19,046 nt of DNA from Bacteroides sp. UBA7333. Its GTDB lineage: Bacteria > Bacteroidota > Bacteroidia > Bacteroidales > Bacteroidaceae. The stretch lies in contig DKPN01000042.1 of NCBI GenBank assembly GCA_002471195.1, forward strand, positions 598 through 19,643, in the 5' to 3' direction. Both the position numbers and the translations under genes were made by a program. Positions within the stretch are counted from its first letter, which is position 1. Every line of letters begins with the position of its first letter. The notes under the pieces were generated by a model, which was not told the origin of the DNA, searched no databases, and saw nothing but the letters and a program-made list of their open reading frames with translations. Shown here piece by piece: positions 1 through 7,342 of the stretch.

Positions 1-1013
1 AACATATTCATTTAGAATATTATATATTTGAAGATGATGCCATAGGCAGATTGATACGTGATGTGTTAATAGATAAAGCTAAACAAGGTGTAGAAGTTCG
101 TGTAATATATGATGATGTTGGCTGTTGGCATGTTCCCAATCGTTTTTTTGACGAAATGCGTAATGCTGGAATCGAAGTACGCAGTTTTTTGAAAGTTCGT
201 TTTCCTTTATTTACTAGTCGTGTGAATTATCGTAATCATCGTAAAATAGTGGTTATTGATGGAAATGTTGGATTTGTAGGTGGCATGAATATTGCTGTTC
301 GTTATTTAAAGGGAGTCTCATGGGGAATGTGGCGTGATACTCATATTCGACTGTATGGTCGTGCAGTTCACGGGTTGCAAACAGCCTTTTTGTTAGATTG
401 GTATTTTGTTGATCGTACATTAATAACTTCATCTAAATATTTTCCTAAAATGGATTCATGTGGCGAAACGTTAGCCCAAGTTGTGACAAGTGATCCAATT
501 GGTCCTTGGGAAGAAATCATGCAAGGTCTTATTAGTGCAATAGCCGATGCTAAGCGGTATTTTTATATTCAAACTCCATATTTTCTACCTACTGAATCTG
601 CATTAATGGCTATGCAAACTGCTGCTTTAGCCGGGGTTGACATACGTTTAATGCTTCCTTTACGGGCCGACAATAGATTGACGCATTTAGCTTCATGTGC
701 CTATATTCATGGAATACTAAAAGCTGGTGTAAAGGTGTATTTTTATAAAAGTGGTTTTCTGCACTCTAAGTTAATGGTTTCAGATGATTTATTTTCTACT
801 ATTGGTTCTACTAATTTTGATTTTCGAAGTTTCGAGCAAAATTTTGAGGTTAATACATTTATGTACAATCACGATACAGCATTGGAGATAAAGACTATTT
901 TTCTATCTGATCAGCGTGAGTGTACACAAGTCTATCTTAAGAATTGGGAAAAACGCTCTTGGAAGCATAAAGCTTTAGAATCGGTAGTAAAATTAATGGC
1001 TCCTCTTTTATAA
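1..1013 (+). CDS. cls: Cardiolipin synthase, 5'-truncated by window edge
   Basis: Phospholipase D-superfamily enzyme that joins two phosphatidylglycerol molecules into cardiolipin at the inner membrane. Both HKD motifs are present: HRKIVVID at 237-260, followed by a GGMN segment, and HSKLMVSD at 762-785, followed by GSTNFDFRS. These are the two half-sites that together form a PLD active site. The frame is open to the left edge, reading HIHLEYYIFEDDAIGR before the TTG at 51, which is the usual start of the first PLD domain of this family. The TTG is therefore not the true start. About 336 codons are visible; full-length relatives are about 470-480 residues, so the missing part should hold the N-terminal membrane segments. 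The gene converges on rsmD, and its stop codon lies within a terminator hairpin. Identification is firm; the physiological substrate is inferred from the family. Confidence 0.93.
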   Translation, partial: HIHLEYYIFEDDAIGRLIRDVLIDKAKQGVEVRVIYDDVGCWHVPNRFFDEMRNAGIEVRSFLKVRFPLFTSRVNYRNHRKIVVIDGNVGFVGGMNIAVRYLKGVSWGMWRDTHIRLYGRAVHGLQTAFLLDWYFVDRTLITSSKYFPKMDSCGETLAQVVTSDPIGPWEEIMQGLISAIADAKRYFYIQTPYFLPTESALMAMQTAALAGVDIRLMLPLRADNRLTHLASCAYIHGILKAGVKVYFYKSGFLHSKLMVSDDLFSTIGSTNFDFRSFEQNFEVNTFMYNHDTALEIKTIFLSDQRECTQVYLKNWEKRSWKHKALESVVKLMAPLL

Positions 1014-1031
1014 GAGAAGCCATTAGTTTTT
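994..1031 (+). terminator. Hairpin terminator overlapping the cls stop codon
   Basis: Arms AATGGCTCCTCTT (995-1007) and AAGAGAAGCCATT (1012-1024) pair with one mismatch around a 4-nt loop, followed by TTTTT at 1027-1031. The TAA of cls (1011-1013) is in the loop and right arm. On the minus strand the hairpin is followed by a short T run, so it may also stop rsmD transcripts arriving from the right. Confidence 0.75.
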
Positions 1032-1034
1032 ATT

Positions 1035-1568
1035 TTATTCAAAGAAGGAGAAATTTACGCTACCATAAACTCTTTTTTCAATAAAGTGTGGATGTTCTTC
1101 AAAATTATCTTGCTTACCATGTTCAAGAATAAATAATCCACTTTCTTTCAACATGTTTTGGTTAAATATTAAGTCCGGAATTGTATTCAAATTTTTGAGT
1201 TCATACGGAGGATCTGCAAATATAAAATCGTATTGACTTTTATTGGTTTGAATAAACTTGAAAACATCAGCTCTTATTGGGATACATTTGTCAGTTTTAA
1301 GTTCTCTCATTATTTTGCAAATGAAAGCATAATGATCCCTATCTTTTTCTACAGCGATAACTTGATCACATCCTCTTGAAACTAATTCAACGCTAATACT
1401 TCCTGTTCCAGCGAATAAGTCAAGTGCAATAATTCCATCTTCAAAATCGATTCTATTAGTTAATACGTTAAACAGATTCTCTTTTGCAAAATCGGTTGTT
1501 GGACGTGCTTTAAAGCTACGCGGTACATCAAAGCGTCTACTTTTATATATTCCACTTATTATTCTCAT
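1035..1568 (-). CDS. rsmD: 16S rRNA (guanine(966)-N(2))-methyltransferase RsmD
   Basis: SAM-dependent methyltransferase that modifies G966 (E. coli numbering) of 16S rRNA in the assembled small subunit. The 177-residue protein starts MRIISGIYKSRRF, as is typical for RsmD. It carries the RPTTDFAKENLFN segment (residues 22-34), the SAM-binding DLFAGTGS loop (50-57), an acidic VEKD segment (73-76) and the catalytic DPPY motif (119-122) of N2-guanine methyltransferases. Length is normal for the family. Its first 26 bases overlap the end of the upstream DUF3822 gene, so it is last in a tightly packed leftward unit and probably translationally coupled. The protein is slightly divergent but has no missing motif. 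Confidence 0.93.
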   Translation of the reverse strand: MRIISGIYKSRRFDVPRSFKARPTTDFAKENLFNVLTNRIDFEDGIIALDLFAGTGSISVELVSRGCDQVIAVEKDRDHYAFICKIMRELKTDKCIPIRADVFKFIQTNKSQYDFIFADPPYELKNLNTIPDLIFNQNMLKESGLFILEHGKQDNFEEHPHFIEKRVYGSVNFSFFE

Positions 1569-2355
1569 ATTTCAATAACGTTTGTAGTTCAACATTAGTT
1601 TCTTTACTATCTATCTTTATTTCTAGAATATATTTTTTTAATTCTTCAATAAAGAATTCTTCTTCACTTACTTCTCCTTTTATCAATAACTCATCTTTCT
1701 CTTGGTCAAAATTCAGTTGCTTCCATATTCCTAATAAATAGAATATACCATCTTCTTTTTGTTTTACATCAAAAGAGTTAATTAACAACAGTGTGTTATT
1801 ATCATAGCAAAATACATCAATTGAATCTTTTTTATAATTTACACACATTCTATTCTTATTCCAGTTTCGCTCATTATCAATAAAGTATTCATTGAATAGA
1901 TGAGTTTCAGCATGAAACGATGCTTCTGGAAAATATGTCTTTATAAGCTGAAAACTACTTTTGTCTATAGCAAATAAGGTTGTAACTTGCGTTTGTGATG
2001 AAGAATTAAATAAAATAGTTTCGTTTTTTATTTGGGGATGATTATAATAGAATAGCTGTTCCACATCTTTCGCTTCAAATAGCTCATTGGGTATTTGTGT
2101 AAAGCGTTCGTTAGACACAACTACATATACGTGTTTATAATGATGATTTAGGAAGTTAACTTCGTTGAATACCTGCTTCAAATTGGCTGTTAACGAAATT
2201 GTCGCATTTAGCTTTTGTTTACAAGTTGATACTGTTTCGTTTCTATTTGGGTCATAGATACAAAAAGAAAATCCATCCGTACTAAGACGGATGGATAATA
2301 TATAGTTTTTTGTTTTACTAAAATCAATAGGATTATTCCCAGTTTCCTGCACCAT
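1543..2355 (-). CDS. DUF3822 family protein (possible inactive actin-fold/PilM-like protein)
   Basis: A protein of 270 residues that I recognise as DUF3822, a Bacteroidota family of unknown function usually found beside rsmD. The N-terminal strand-turn-strand LSIRLSTDGFSF (20-31), the IPNELF segment (88-93), a YFPEASFHAE segment (141-150) and a later repeat of the strand pattern (CVNYKKDSIDVFCYDNN, 171-187) suggest the two-lobed layout of actin-like/PilM proteins. The phosphate-binding DxG motifs of active ATPases are not visible. This fold assignment is an inference. No signal peptide or membrane segment is seen. I chose the ATG at 2355; a TTG at 2379 would add eight residues. The gene overlaps its upstream neighbour by 23 nt and rsmD by 26 nt. 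Composition is very AT-rich. Confidence 0.85.
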   Translation of the reverse strand: MVQETGNNPIDFSKTKNYILSIRLSTDGFSFCIYDPNRNETVSTCKQKLNATISLTANLKQVFNEVNFLNHHYKHVYVVVSNERFTQIPNELFEAKDVEQLFYYNHPQIKNETILFNSSSQTQVTTLFAIDKSSFQLIKTYFPEASFHAETHLFNEYFIDNERNWNKNRMCVNYKKDSIDVFCYDNNTLLLINSFDVKQKEDGIFYLLGIWKQLNFDQEKDELLIKGEVSEEEFFIEELKKYILEIKIDSKETNVELQTLLKYENNKWNI

Positions 2356-3022
2356 TGTTAGGAGTTTCAATAGAACCAATCATTAAACCACTATATTTGC
2401 CTAATTTAACTTGAACATCTTTTAGGTTAATAATTTCCTGTTTGTCAAGACCATTCAAATAAACATCATAAGGAGCTTTAACTTCATACATGAAAATAGG
2501 AGCACCTGATTTTGCAGTATCGTTGCGAGTAGCCATTTCAAATTGAGTGCCATTTCCGAAAGGAATATATCTCAATGAATCTACGTTGAAATTTGTAGAG
2601 AATTGGATAGTGTCAATTACAGTTTTCCACAAAGTATCACGCTTAAAGTTCTCAAGACCAAATTTTTTAACTTCTGTAAAGTTTCCTGTTTTTTGTGCTT
2701 TGTTGATGATTGCAATAGCTTTTTTGTCAGTTAACCCATCTTCCAATTGTTTGTCAGTTAATTCACCTACTTTGTAGATAAAAGGAATTTTTGCAGTTTT
2801 TACAAATTCAATTAATGTATCAAAGCTAGCTGTGTAGTGTCCTTTGTTTAAGTTGCGATATTCCGCTTGAGCTTTACGTATATCTAATAAACGGGTAATT
2901 ACGGCTTTATCTCTTGAAGCTTTTTCTGCATCAAATTTAATTGGATTCATAATACTTCTATAGCATATGAAAACCAGTGCCAGTACACACAAGGTTAATA
3001 CAATATTAAATACTGTTTTCAT
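2333..3022 (-). CDS. Membrane-anchored hypothetical protein with pseudopilin-like N-terminal region
   Basis: A protein of 229 residues with no family name that I can give. Residues 4-21 form one hydrophobic membrane segment. After a short linker comes an amphipathic helix, roughly 36-58, ending in KAQAEYRNLNKGHYTASFDTL (split here: helix KAQAEYR, then GHYTASFDTLIEF at 61-73). This alternation resembles the region after the hydrophobic helix of type II secretion and type IV pilin-like proteins, where AQ-x-Y precedes a GxY-x-S-x-D-L turn. The prepilin cleavage motif (G-F-x-x-x-E) is absent, so it would be an unprocessed, inner-membrane-anchored relative. The C-terminus ends SIETPNNGAGNWE. It is first in the unit with DUF3822 and rsmD and overlaps DUF3822. 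The function is unknown; a partnership with DUF3822 is inferred from gene overlap. Confidence 0.8.
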   Translation of the reverse strand: MKTVFNIVLTLCVLALVFICYRSIMNPIKFDAEKASRDKAVITRLLDIRKAQAEYRNLNKGHYTASFDTLIEFVKTAKIPFIYKVGELTDKQLEDGLTDKKAIAIINKAQKTGNFTEVKKFGLENFKRDTLWKTVIDTIQFSTNFNVDSLRYIPFGNGTQFEMATRNDTAKSGAPIFMYEVKAPYDVYLNGLDKQEIINLKDVQVKLGKYSGLMIGSIETPNNGAGNWE

Positions 3023-3058
3023 GATAAATATGTTTTTTTAGTTGTTATATTCGCATCG

Positions 3059-3067
3059 CAAAAATAG
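3059..3067 (-). promoter_or_regulatory. Candidate -7 element for the pseudopilin-like/DUF3822/rsmD unit
   Basis: On the minus strand the sequence is TATTTTTTG, which resembles the Bacteroidota -7 element TAnnTTTG but has three bases instead of two between TA and TTTG. It lies 37 nt upstream of the start codon at 3022, a suitable distance. No clear -33 TTG is visible. Confidence 0.35.
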
Positions 3068-3084
3068 AATAAATAAATCTAAAT

Positions 3085-3101
3085 ACGATAGTTCATCGTA
3101 C
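3085..3101. promoter_or_regulatory. Perfect inverted repeat in divergent intergenic region, possible operator
   Basis: TACGAT and ATCGTA form a perfect 6-bp inverted repeat around AGTTC in the 96-bp gap between two divergent genes. The right arm runs into TACTTTTTT (3100-3108), which could act as a degenerate -7 element for the helicase gene 10 nt further on. An operator over the helicase promoter is one reading; a small hairpin in the leader is another. Confidence 0.35.
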
Positions 3102-3118
3102 TTTTTTCTATTACAAAA

Positions 3119-4537
3119 ATGATTAATAACTATTTAGAAAGGCAAATTAAAGAAAATTTTCCTTATCAGCCAACAATAGAGCAAGAAAAAACGATTCAGA
3201 TGCTCTCTGAATTCTTATTTGCTCGTAGTGCACAATCTGTCTTCTTATTAAGAGGATATGCTGGTACAGGCAAAACATCATTGGTTAGTTCATTAGTAAA
3301 AACAATGGATAATCTTAAACAAAAAGTTATACTTTTGGCTCCAACGGGACGCGCTGCTAAAGTGTTTTCTTCTTATTCTGGCCATTCAGCTTTTACTATT
3401 CATAAGAAAATCTATCGTCAACGCTCATTCTCTAATGATGTTGATAACTTTTCTATAAATGAAAATTTAACTAAGCATACATTATATATTGTCGATGAAG
3501 CTTCTATGATCTCCAACGAAGGATTATCAGGTAGTATGTTTGGTACTGGTAGATTATTAGATGATCTAATTACCTTTGTATATTCTGGTGAAGGGTGTCG
3601 TCTTATGTTGATGGGTGATACAGCTCAGTTGCCTCCTGTTGGCGAAGAGTTAAGTCCGGCACTATTCTCTGATGCTTTGAAAGGGTATGGATTAGAGGTT
3701 TTTGAGGCTAATTTAACTCAGGTTATGCGTCAAATGGAGAGTTCTGGCATTTTATGGAATGCTACTAATTTGCGAAAAATAATGATCGAAGATGAGTATG
3801 GAGTATTACCTAAAATTAGAGTATCTTCTTTTGCTGATATCAAACAATTGCCCGGAAGTGAACTCATTGAGGTGCTTACTGAATCATACGAGAATGATGG
3901 CATGGATGAAACTATAGTGATTTGTCGATCTAATAAACGAGCCAATATTTATAATATGGGTATTCGCAATCAGATTCTTTATCGTGAAGACGAATTGAAT
4001 GTTGGTGATTTACTTTTAGTGGTAAAAAACAATTATTTTTGGACAGAAAAAAATAAGGAGATTGATTTTATAGCAAATGGAGATGTAGCTCGAGTGAAAC
4101 GAGTTCGTAGGACCCGAGAGATGTATGGCTTTCGGTTTGCAGAGGTTCTAGTATCGTTTCCTGATTATGATGATTTTGAGATTGAAGCTACTATATTACT
4201 TAATACATTACATACTGATGCACCAGCATTAACGCGCGATGATAATAACCGCTTATTCAACAATATTCTAGAAGATTATGCTGATATAACTGTTAAAAAA
4301 GAACGTATGAAAAAAATGAAAGTTGATCCGTTTTATAATGCCTTACAAGTGAAGTATGCTTATGCCATTACCTGTCATAAAGCTCAAGGTGGTCAGTGGA
4401 AGCGCGTGTTTTTAGATCAAGGTTATATGAGCGAAGAGTATCTTACACCAGATTATTTTAAGTGGTTATATACTGCATTCACACGAGCTACCGAAACACT
4501 TTATCTTGTAAATTACCCCAAAGAGCAGCTTTATTGA
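3119..4537 (+). CDS. RecD-like SF1B DNA helicase (AAA/UvrD_C_2 ATPase)
   Basis: A 472-residue superfamily 1 helicase of the RecD/Pif1-like type, predicted to unwind DNA 5' to 3' using ATP. Motifs run in the expected order: Q-like PTIEQEKTI (18-26), Walker A GYAGTGKT (46-53), motif Ia APTGRAAK (74-81), Walker B DEAS (126-129), motif III GDTAQLPP (166-173), motif IV-like LTQVMRQ (199-205), motif V CHKAQGGQW (419-427) and motif VI YTAFTRATE (451-459). All motor motifs are intact. It lacks the long N-terminal extension of RecD2 proteins and there is no RecB or RecC nearby, so it is probably a stand-alone maintenance helicase. The ATG at 3119 is the first plausible start. It is transcribed alone and ends at a strong terminator shared with alaS. 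Confidence 0.9.
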   Translation: MINNYLERQIKENFPYQPTIEQEKTIQMLSEFLFARSAQSVFLLRGYAGTGKTSLVSSLVKTMDNLKQKVILLAPTGRAAKVFSSYSGHSAFTIHKKIYRQRSFSNDVDNFSINENLTKHTLYIVDEASMISNEGLSGSMFGTGRLLDDLITFVYSGEGCRLMLMGDTAQLPPVGEELSPALFSDALKGYGLEVFEANLTQVMRQMESSGILWNATNLRKIMIEDEYGVLPKIRVSSFADIKQLPGSELIEVLTESYENDGMDETIVICRSNKRANIYNMGIRNQILYREDELNVGDLLLVVKNNYFWTEKNKEIDFIANGDVARVKRVRRTREMYGFRFAEVLVSFPDYDDFEIEATILLNTLHTDAPALTRDDNNRLFNNILEDYADITVKKERMKKMKVDPFYNALQVKYAYAITCHKAQGGQWKRVFLDQGYMSEEYLTPDYFKWLYTAFTRATETLYLVNYPKEQLY

Positions 4538-4558
4538 TATAATAATGATACATTAAAG

Positions 4559-4598
4559 AAAAAGAGTCTGCTCCTATTTTTTGAGCAGACTCTTTTTT
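4559..4598. terminator. Perfect bidirectional terminator between helicase gene and alaS
   Basis: AAAAAGAGTCTGCTC (4559-4573) and GAGCAGACTCTTTTT (4583-4597) form a perfect 15-bp inverted repeat around a 9-nt loop. A T run follows on the plus strand and, by symmetry, on the minus strand, so it can end both convergent transcripts. Confidence 0.93.
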
Positions 4599-4620
4599 AT
4601 CTCTTTAAAAGGCCTAAATC

Positions 4621-7239
4621 TTAGATTCCAGCCAATTCTAATACTTTTTCAACAGCAGCATTCACCCCGTCAACATCTTTACCTCCGGCAGTTGCGAAGT
4701 GAGGTTGACCACCACCACCGCCTTTGATTACTTTAGCAGCCTCTTTCACCAAGTTTCCAGCTTTCAATCCACTAGCAACTAGATTATCGCTAATCATAAC
4801 AGTAAGCATTGGTTTGTTTTGATCAATGGTTCCGGCAACAAAGAACAAGTTTTCAGTGATTTCTCCACGAAGTTGGAATGCGATATTTTTTACCATTTCC
4901 GCAGGCATAGGAGCGCAGAATTTTATCACTTTAATTCCATTCACCTCTTCTATGTTTTTCAAAAGACGATTTTTTAATGCAATCTCTTTTTCTTTCATGA
5001 AGTCATCCACTTGTTTTTTCAAACCTGCATTTTCTTCAATGTATTTGCGAATCGCTATTCCTAAATCAGGAGCATTGTTAAAGAGCGCTTTTAAATCGTT
5101 CAGTGTATCTTGAACTGTATCAATCATCTCCTCAACACGTGCACCGGTAAATGCTTCAATACGGCGTACTCCAGCTGCCACTGAGCTTTCTGATACAATT
5201 TTAATCATACCAATGTTACCTGTTGCAGATGCATGTGTACCACCACAGAACTCAATAGACGATCCAAACTGAATAACACGAACATGGTCACCATATTTTT
5301 CGCCGAATAATGCGATAGCGCCCAACTCTTTTGCTTCTTCAATAGGAATATTTCTATATTCGGTCAAAGGAATATTCTCACGAATTTTAGCATTAACAAT
5401 GTGCTCAACCTGACGAATTTCTTCATCAGTCACTTTTTGGAAGTGAGAGAAATCGAAACGTAACGAGTCAGAGCTTACCAAAGATCCCTTTTGTTCTACG
5501 TGTTCTCCTAACACTTCGCGCAACGCAGCATCAAGTAAGTGAGTTGCTGAGTGATTAGCAGCACAAGCCATACGTTTGTCTGTATCTACACAAGCCATCA
5601 TAGGCGCATCTAGATGTTCAGGCATCTTTTTCGCAATGTGTATAGGTAGGTTGTTTTCCTTTTTGGTATCAATAATTTCGATTGTTTCGAACTCATTGAC
5701 CAATACACCGCTATCTCCCACCTGACCACCACTTTCAGCATAGAAAGGAGTGTAGTCAAGAACAATTTGATATAATGTTTGATTCTTTTGTTTTACTTGA
5801 CGGTAACGAAGAATCGAAGTCTCATATTCAGTGAAGTCATAACCTACAAACTCTGTAGTTCCTTCTTTTAAGATAATCCAATCTCCAGTTTCCACAGCTG
5901 CAGCATTACGTGCACGTTGTTTTTGCTGTTCCATTTCTGCGTCAAATTCTGCATTATTTACGGTCATACCGTTCTCACGCAAAATCAATTCAGTAAGGTC
6001 GAGTGGGAATCCAAAAGTATCATATAATGTAAAGGCATCTTTACCACTGATTTCAGTTTTACCTGTAGCTTTAGTGTCGGCCATTGTTTTGTCAAGCAAG
6101 CGAATACCGGTTTCCAAAGTGCGTAAGAAAGATTCTTCTTCCTCTTTAATCACCTTTTCAATCAGTCCTTGTTGAGCAATCAATTCAGGATAAGCATCAC
6201 CCATGCTTTCAATTAGCGTTGGGATCAATTTATACATAAATGATTGTTTTTGTCCAAGGAAGGTATACCCGTAACGCACAGCGCGACGAAGAATTCTGCG
6301 AATCACATATCCAGCCTTTGCATTCGAGGGCAACTGTCCGTCAGTGATTGAGAAAGCAATAGTACGAATATGATCGGCAATAACACGCATAGCAATATCT
6401 TGCTGTTTGTCTTTGCCATATTCTACACCAGCCAATTTAGCGATTGCTTTAATCAATGGTTGGAATACATCGGTATCATAGTTTGACGTTTTTCCTTGAA
6501 GTGCCATGCACAAACGTTCAAATCCCATACCGGTATCGATAACCTTTGCAGGAAGTGAGTCAAGACTACCATCAGCCTTACGGTTATACTGCATGAACAC
6601 CAAGTTCCATATTTCGATTACTTGTGGGTGGTCATGGTTAACCAAGTCGCGTCCCGAAGTGGTCGCTCTTTCGCTTTCAGAACGAAGGTCGATATGGATT
6701 TCCGAGCAAGGACCACAAGGGCCTGTATCACCCATTTCCCAAAAGTTATCTTTTTTGTTTCCGTTGATAATGTGGTCAACCGGCAAGAATTTTTCCCAGT
6801 ATGATGCAGCTTCATTATCACGCTCTAATCCCTCTTCAGGGCTACCTTCGAAAACAGTAGCATACAAGCGAGCCGGATCAAGTTTTAGTATCTCTACTAA
6901 ATACTCCCATGCCCATTCGATAGCTTCTTTTTTAAAGTAATCGCCAAATGACCAGTTGCCTAGCATTTCGAACATTGTGTGGTGATAAGTATCATGACCA
7001 ACTTCTTCCAAGTCATTGTGTTTACCACTTACGCGAAGACACTTTTGTGAATCGGCTACGCGTGGATATTTAATAGGTTGATTACCTAAAATAATGTCTT
7101 TAAATTGATTCATCCCTGCATTAGTAAACATCAGGGTAGGATCGTCTTTGATTACCATAGGAGCCGAAGGAACGATTTGATGTCCTTTTGACTCGAAGAA
7201 ATTCTTAAATGAATCTCTGGTCTCTTTTGCAGTCAACAT
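4621..7239 (-). CDS. alaS: Alanyl-tRNA synthetase
   Basis: Class II aminoacyl-tRNA synthetase that charges tRNA-Ala and clears mischarged Ser/Gly in the cytoplasm. The 872-residue length is standard. The catalytic domain (about 1-460) carries RVSGKHNDLEEVG (69-81), HHTMFEMLGNWSFGDYF (86-102) and GMGFER (237-242). The editing domain keeps its zinc ligands: HSATH (563-567) and CGGTH (665-669). The C-terminal C-Ala domain ends in the usual GGGGGQP segment (840-846). The start MLTAKETRDSFKNFF is the normal AlaS start. Nothing is missing. An exact -7 promoter element lies 47 nt upstream, so the gene is probably transcribed alone, ending at the shared terminator. Confidence 0.98.
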   Translation of the reverse strand: MLTAKETRDSFKNFFESKGHQIVPSAPMVIKDDPTLMFTNAGMNQFKDIILGNQPIKYPRVADSQKCLRVSGKHNDLEEVGHDTYHHTMFEMLGNWSFGDYFKKEAIEWAWEYLVEILKLDPARLYATVFEGSPEEGLERDNEAASYWEKFLPVDHIINGNKKDNFWEMGDTGPCGPCSEIHIDLRSESERATTSGRDLVNHDHPQVIEIWNLVFMQYNRKADGSLDSLPAKVIDTGMGFERLCMALQGKTSNYDTDVFQPLIKAIAKLAGVEYGKDKQQDIAMRVIADHIRTIAFSITDGQLPSNAKAGYVIRRILRRAVRYGYTFLGQKQSFMYKLIPTLIESMGDAYPELIAQQGLIEKVIKEEEESFLRTLETGIRLLDKTMADTKATGKTEISGKDAFTLYDTFGFPLDLTELILRENGMTVNNAEFDAEMEQQKQRARNAAAVETGDWIILKEGTTEFVGYDFTEYETSILRYRQVKQKNQTLYQIVLDYTPFYAESGGQVGDSGVLVNEFETIEIIDTKKENNLPIHIAKKMPEHLDAPMMACVDTDKRMACAANHSATHLLDAALREVLGEHVEQKGSLVSSDSLRFDFSHFQKVTDEEIRQVEHIVNAKIRENIPLTEYRNIPIEEAKELGAIALFGEKYGDHVRVIQFGSSIEFCGGTHASATGNIGMIKIVSESSVAAGVRRIEAFTGARVEEMIDTVQDTLNDLKALFNNAPDLGIAIRKYIEENAGLKKQVDDFMKEKEIALKNRLLKNIEEVNGIKVIKFCAPMPAEMVKNIAFQLRGEITENLFFVAGTIDQNKPMLTVMISDNLVASGLKAGNLVKEAAKVIKGGGGGQPHFATAGGKDVDGVNAAVEKVLELAGI

Positions 7240-7285
7240 AACTTATATATCTATCGTTGAGGTTAATATTCATAAAAAAGTGGTG

Positions 7286-7293
7286 CAAAGATA
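7286..7293 (-). promoter_or_regulatory. alaS -7 promoter element
   Basis: The minus-strand sequence TATCTTTG is an exact match to TAnnTTTG and is followed by C, as is common in this phylum. It would give a leader of about 40 nt to the alaS ATG. No -33 TTG is seen at 19-20 nt; that position is taken by the divergent promoter. Confidence 0.65.
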
Positions 7294-7305
7294 GGTTGTT
7301 TTTAT

Positions 7306-7313
7306 TATTTTTG
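7306..7313 (+). promoter_or_regulatory. M23 peptidase -7 promoter element
   Basis: TATTTTTG is an exact match to TAnnTTTG. It ends at 7313, so the GTG found there as an upstream in-frame start is part of the promoter and cannot be used. It would give a leader of about 20-25 nt to the ATG at 7343. Confidence 0.65.
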
Positions 7314-7342
7314 TGGTATTAACATATGAAATAATTCCTAAC

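Noticed and set aside
51..53. TTG at 51 as the start of the cardiolipin synthase
   Set aside because: The frame is open to the window edge and upstream residues match the expected PLD domain; the gene is truncated by the window.
6506..6940. Long antisense frame inside alaS (144 codons)
   Set aside because: Shadow of the alaS reading frame; its translation has no coherent domain. The same holds for the antisense frames within rel, mltD, parA, parB and surE.
7313..7342. Earlier GTG start for the M23 peptidase
   Set aside because: The GTG overlaps the -7 promoter element, so it would not be in the transcript; the family-like start is the ATG at 7343.
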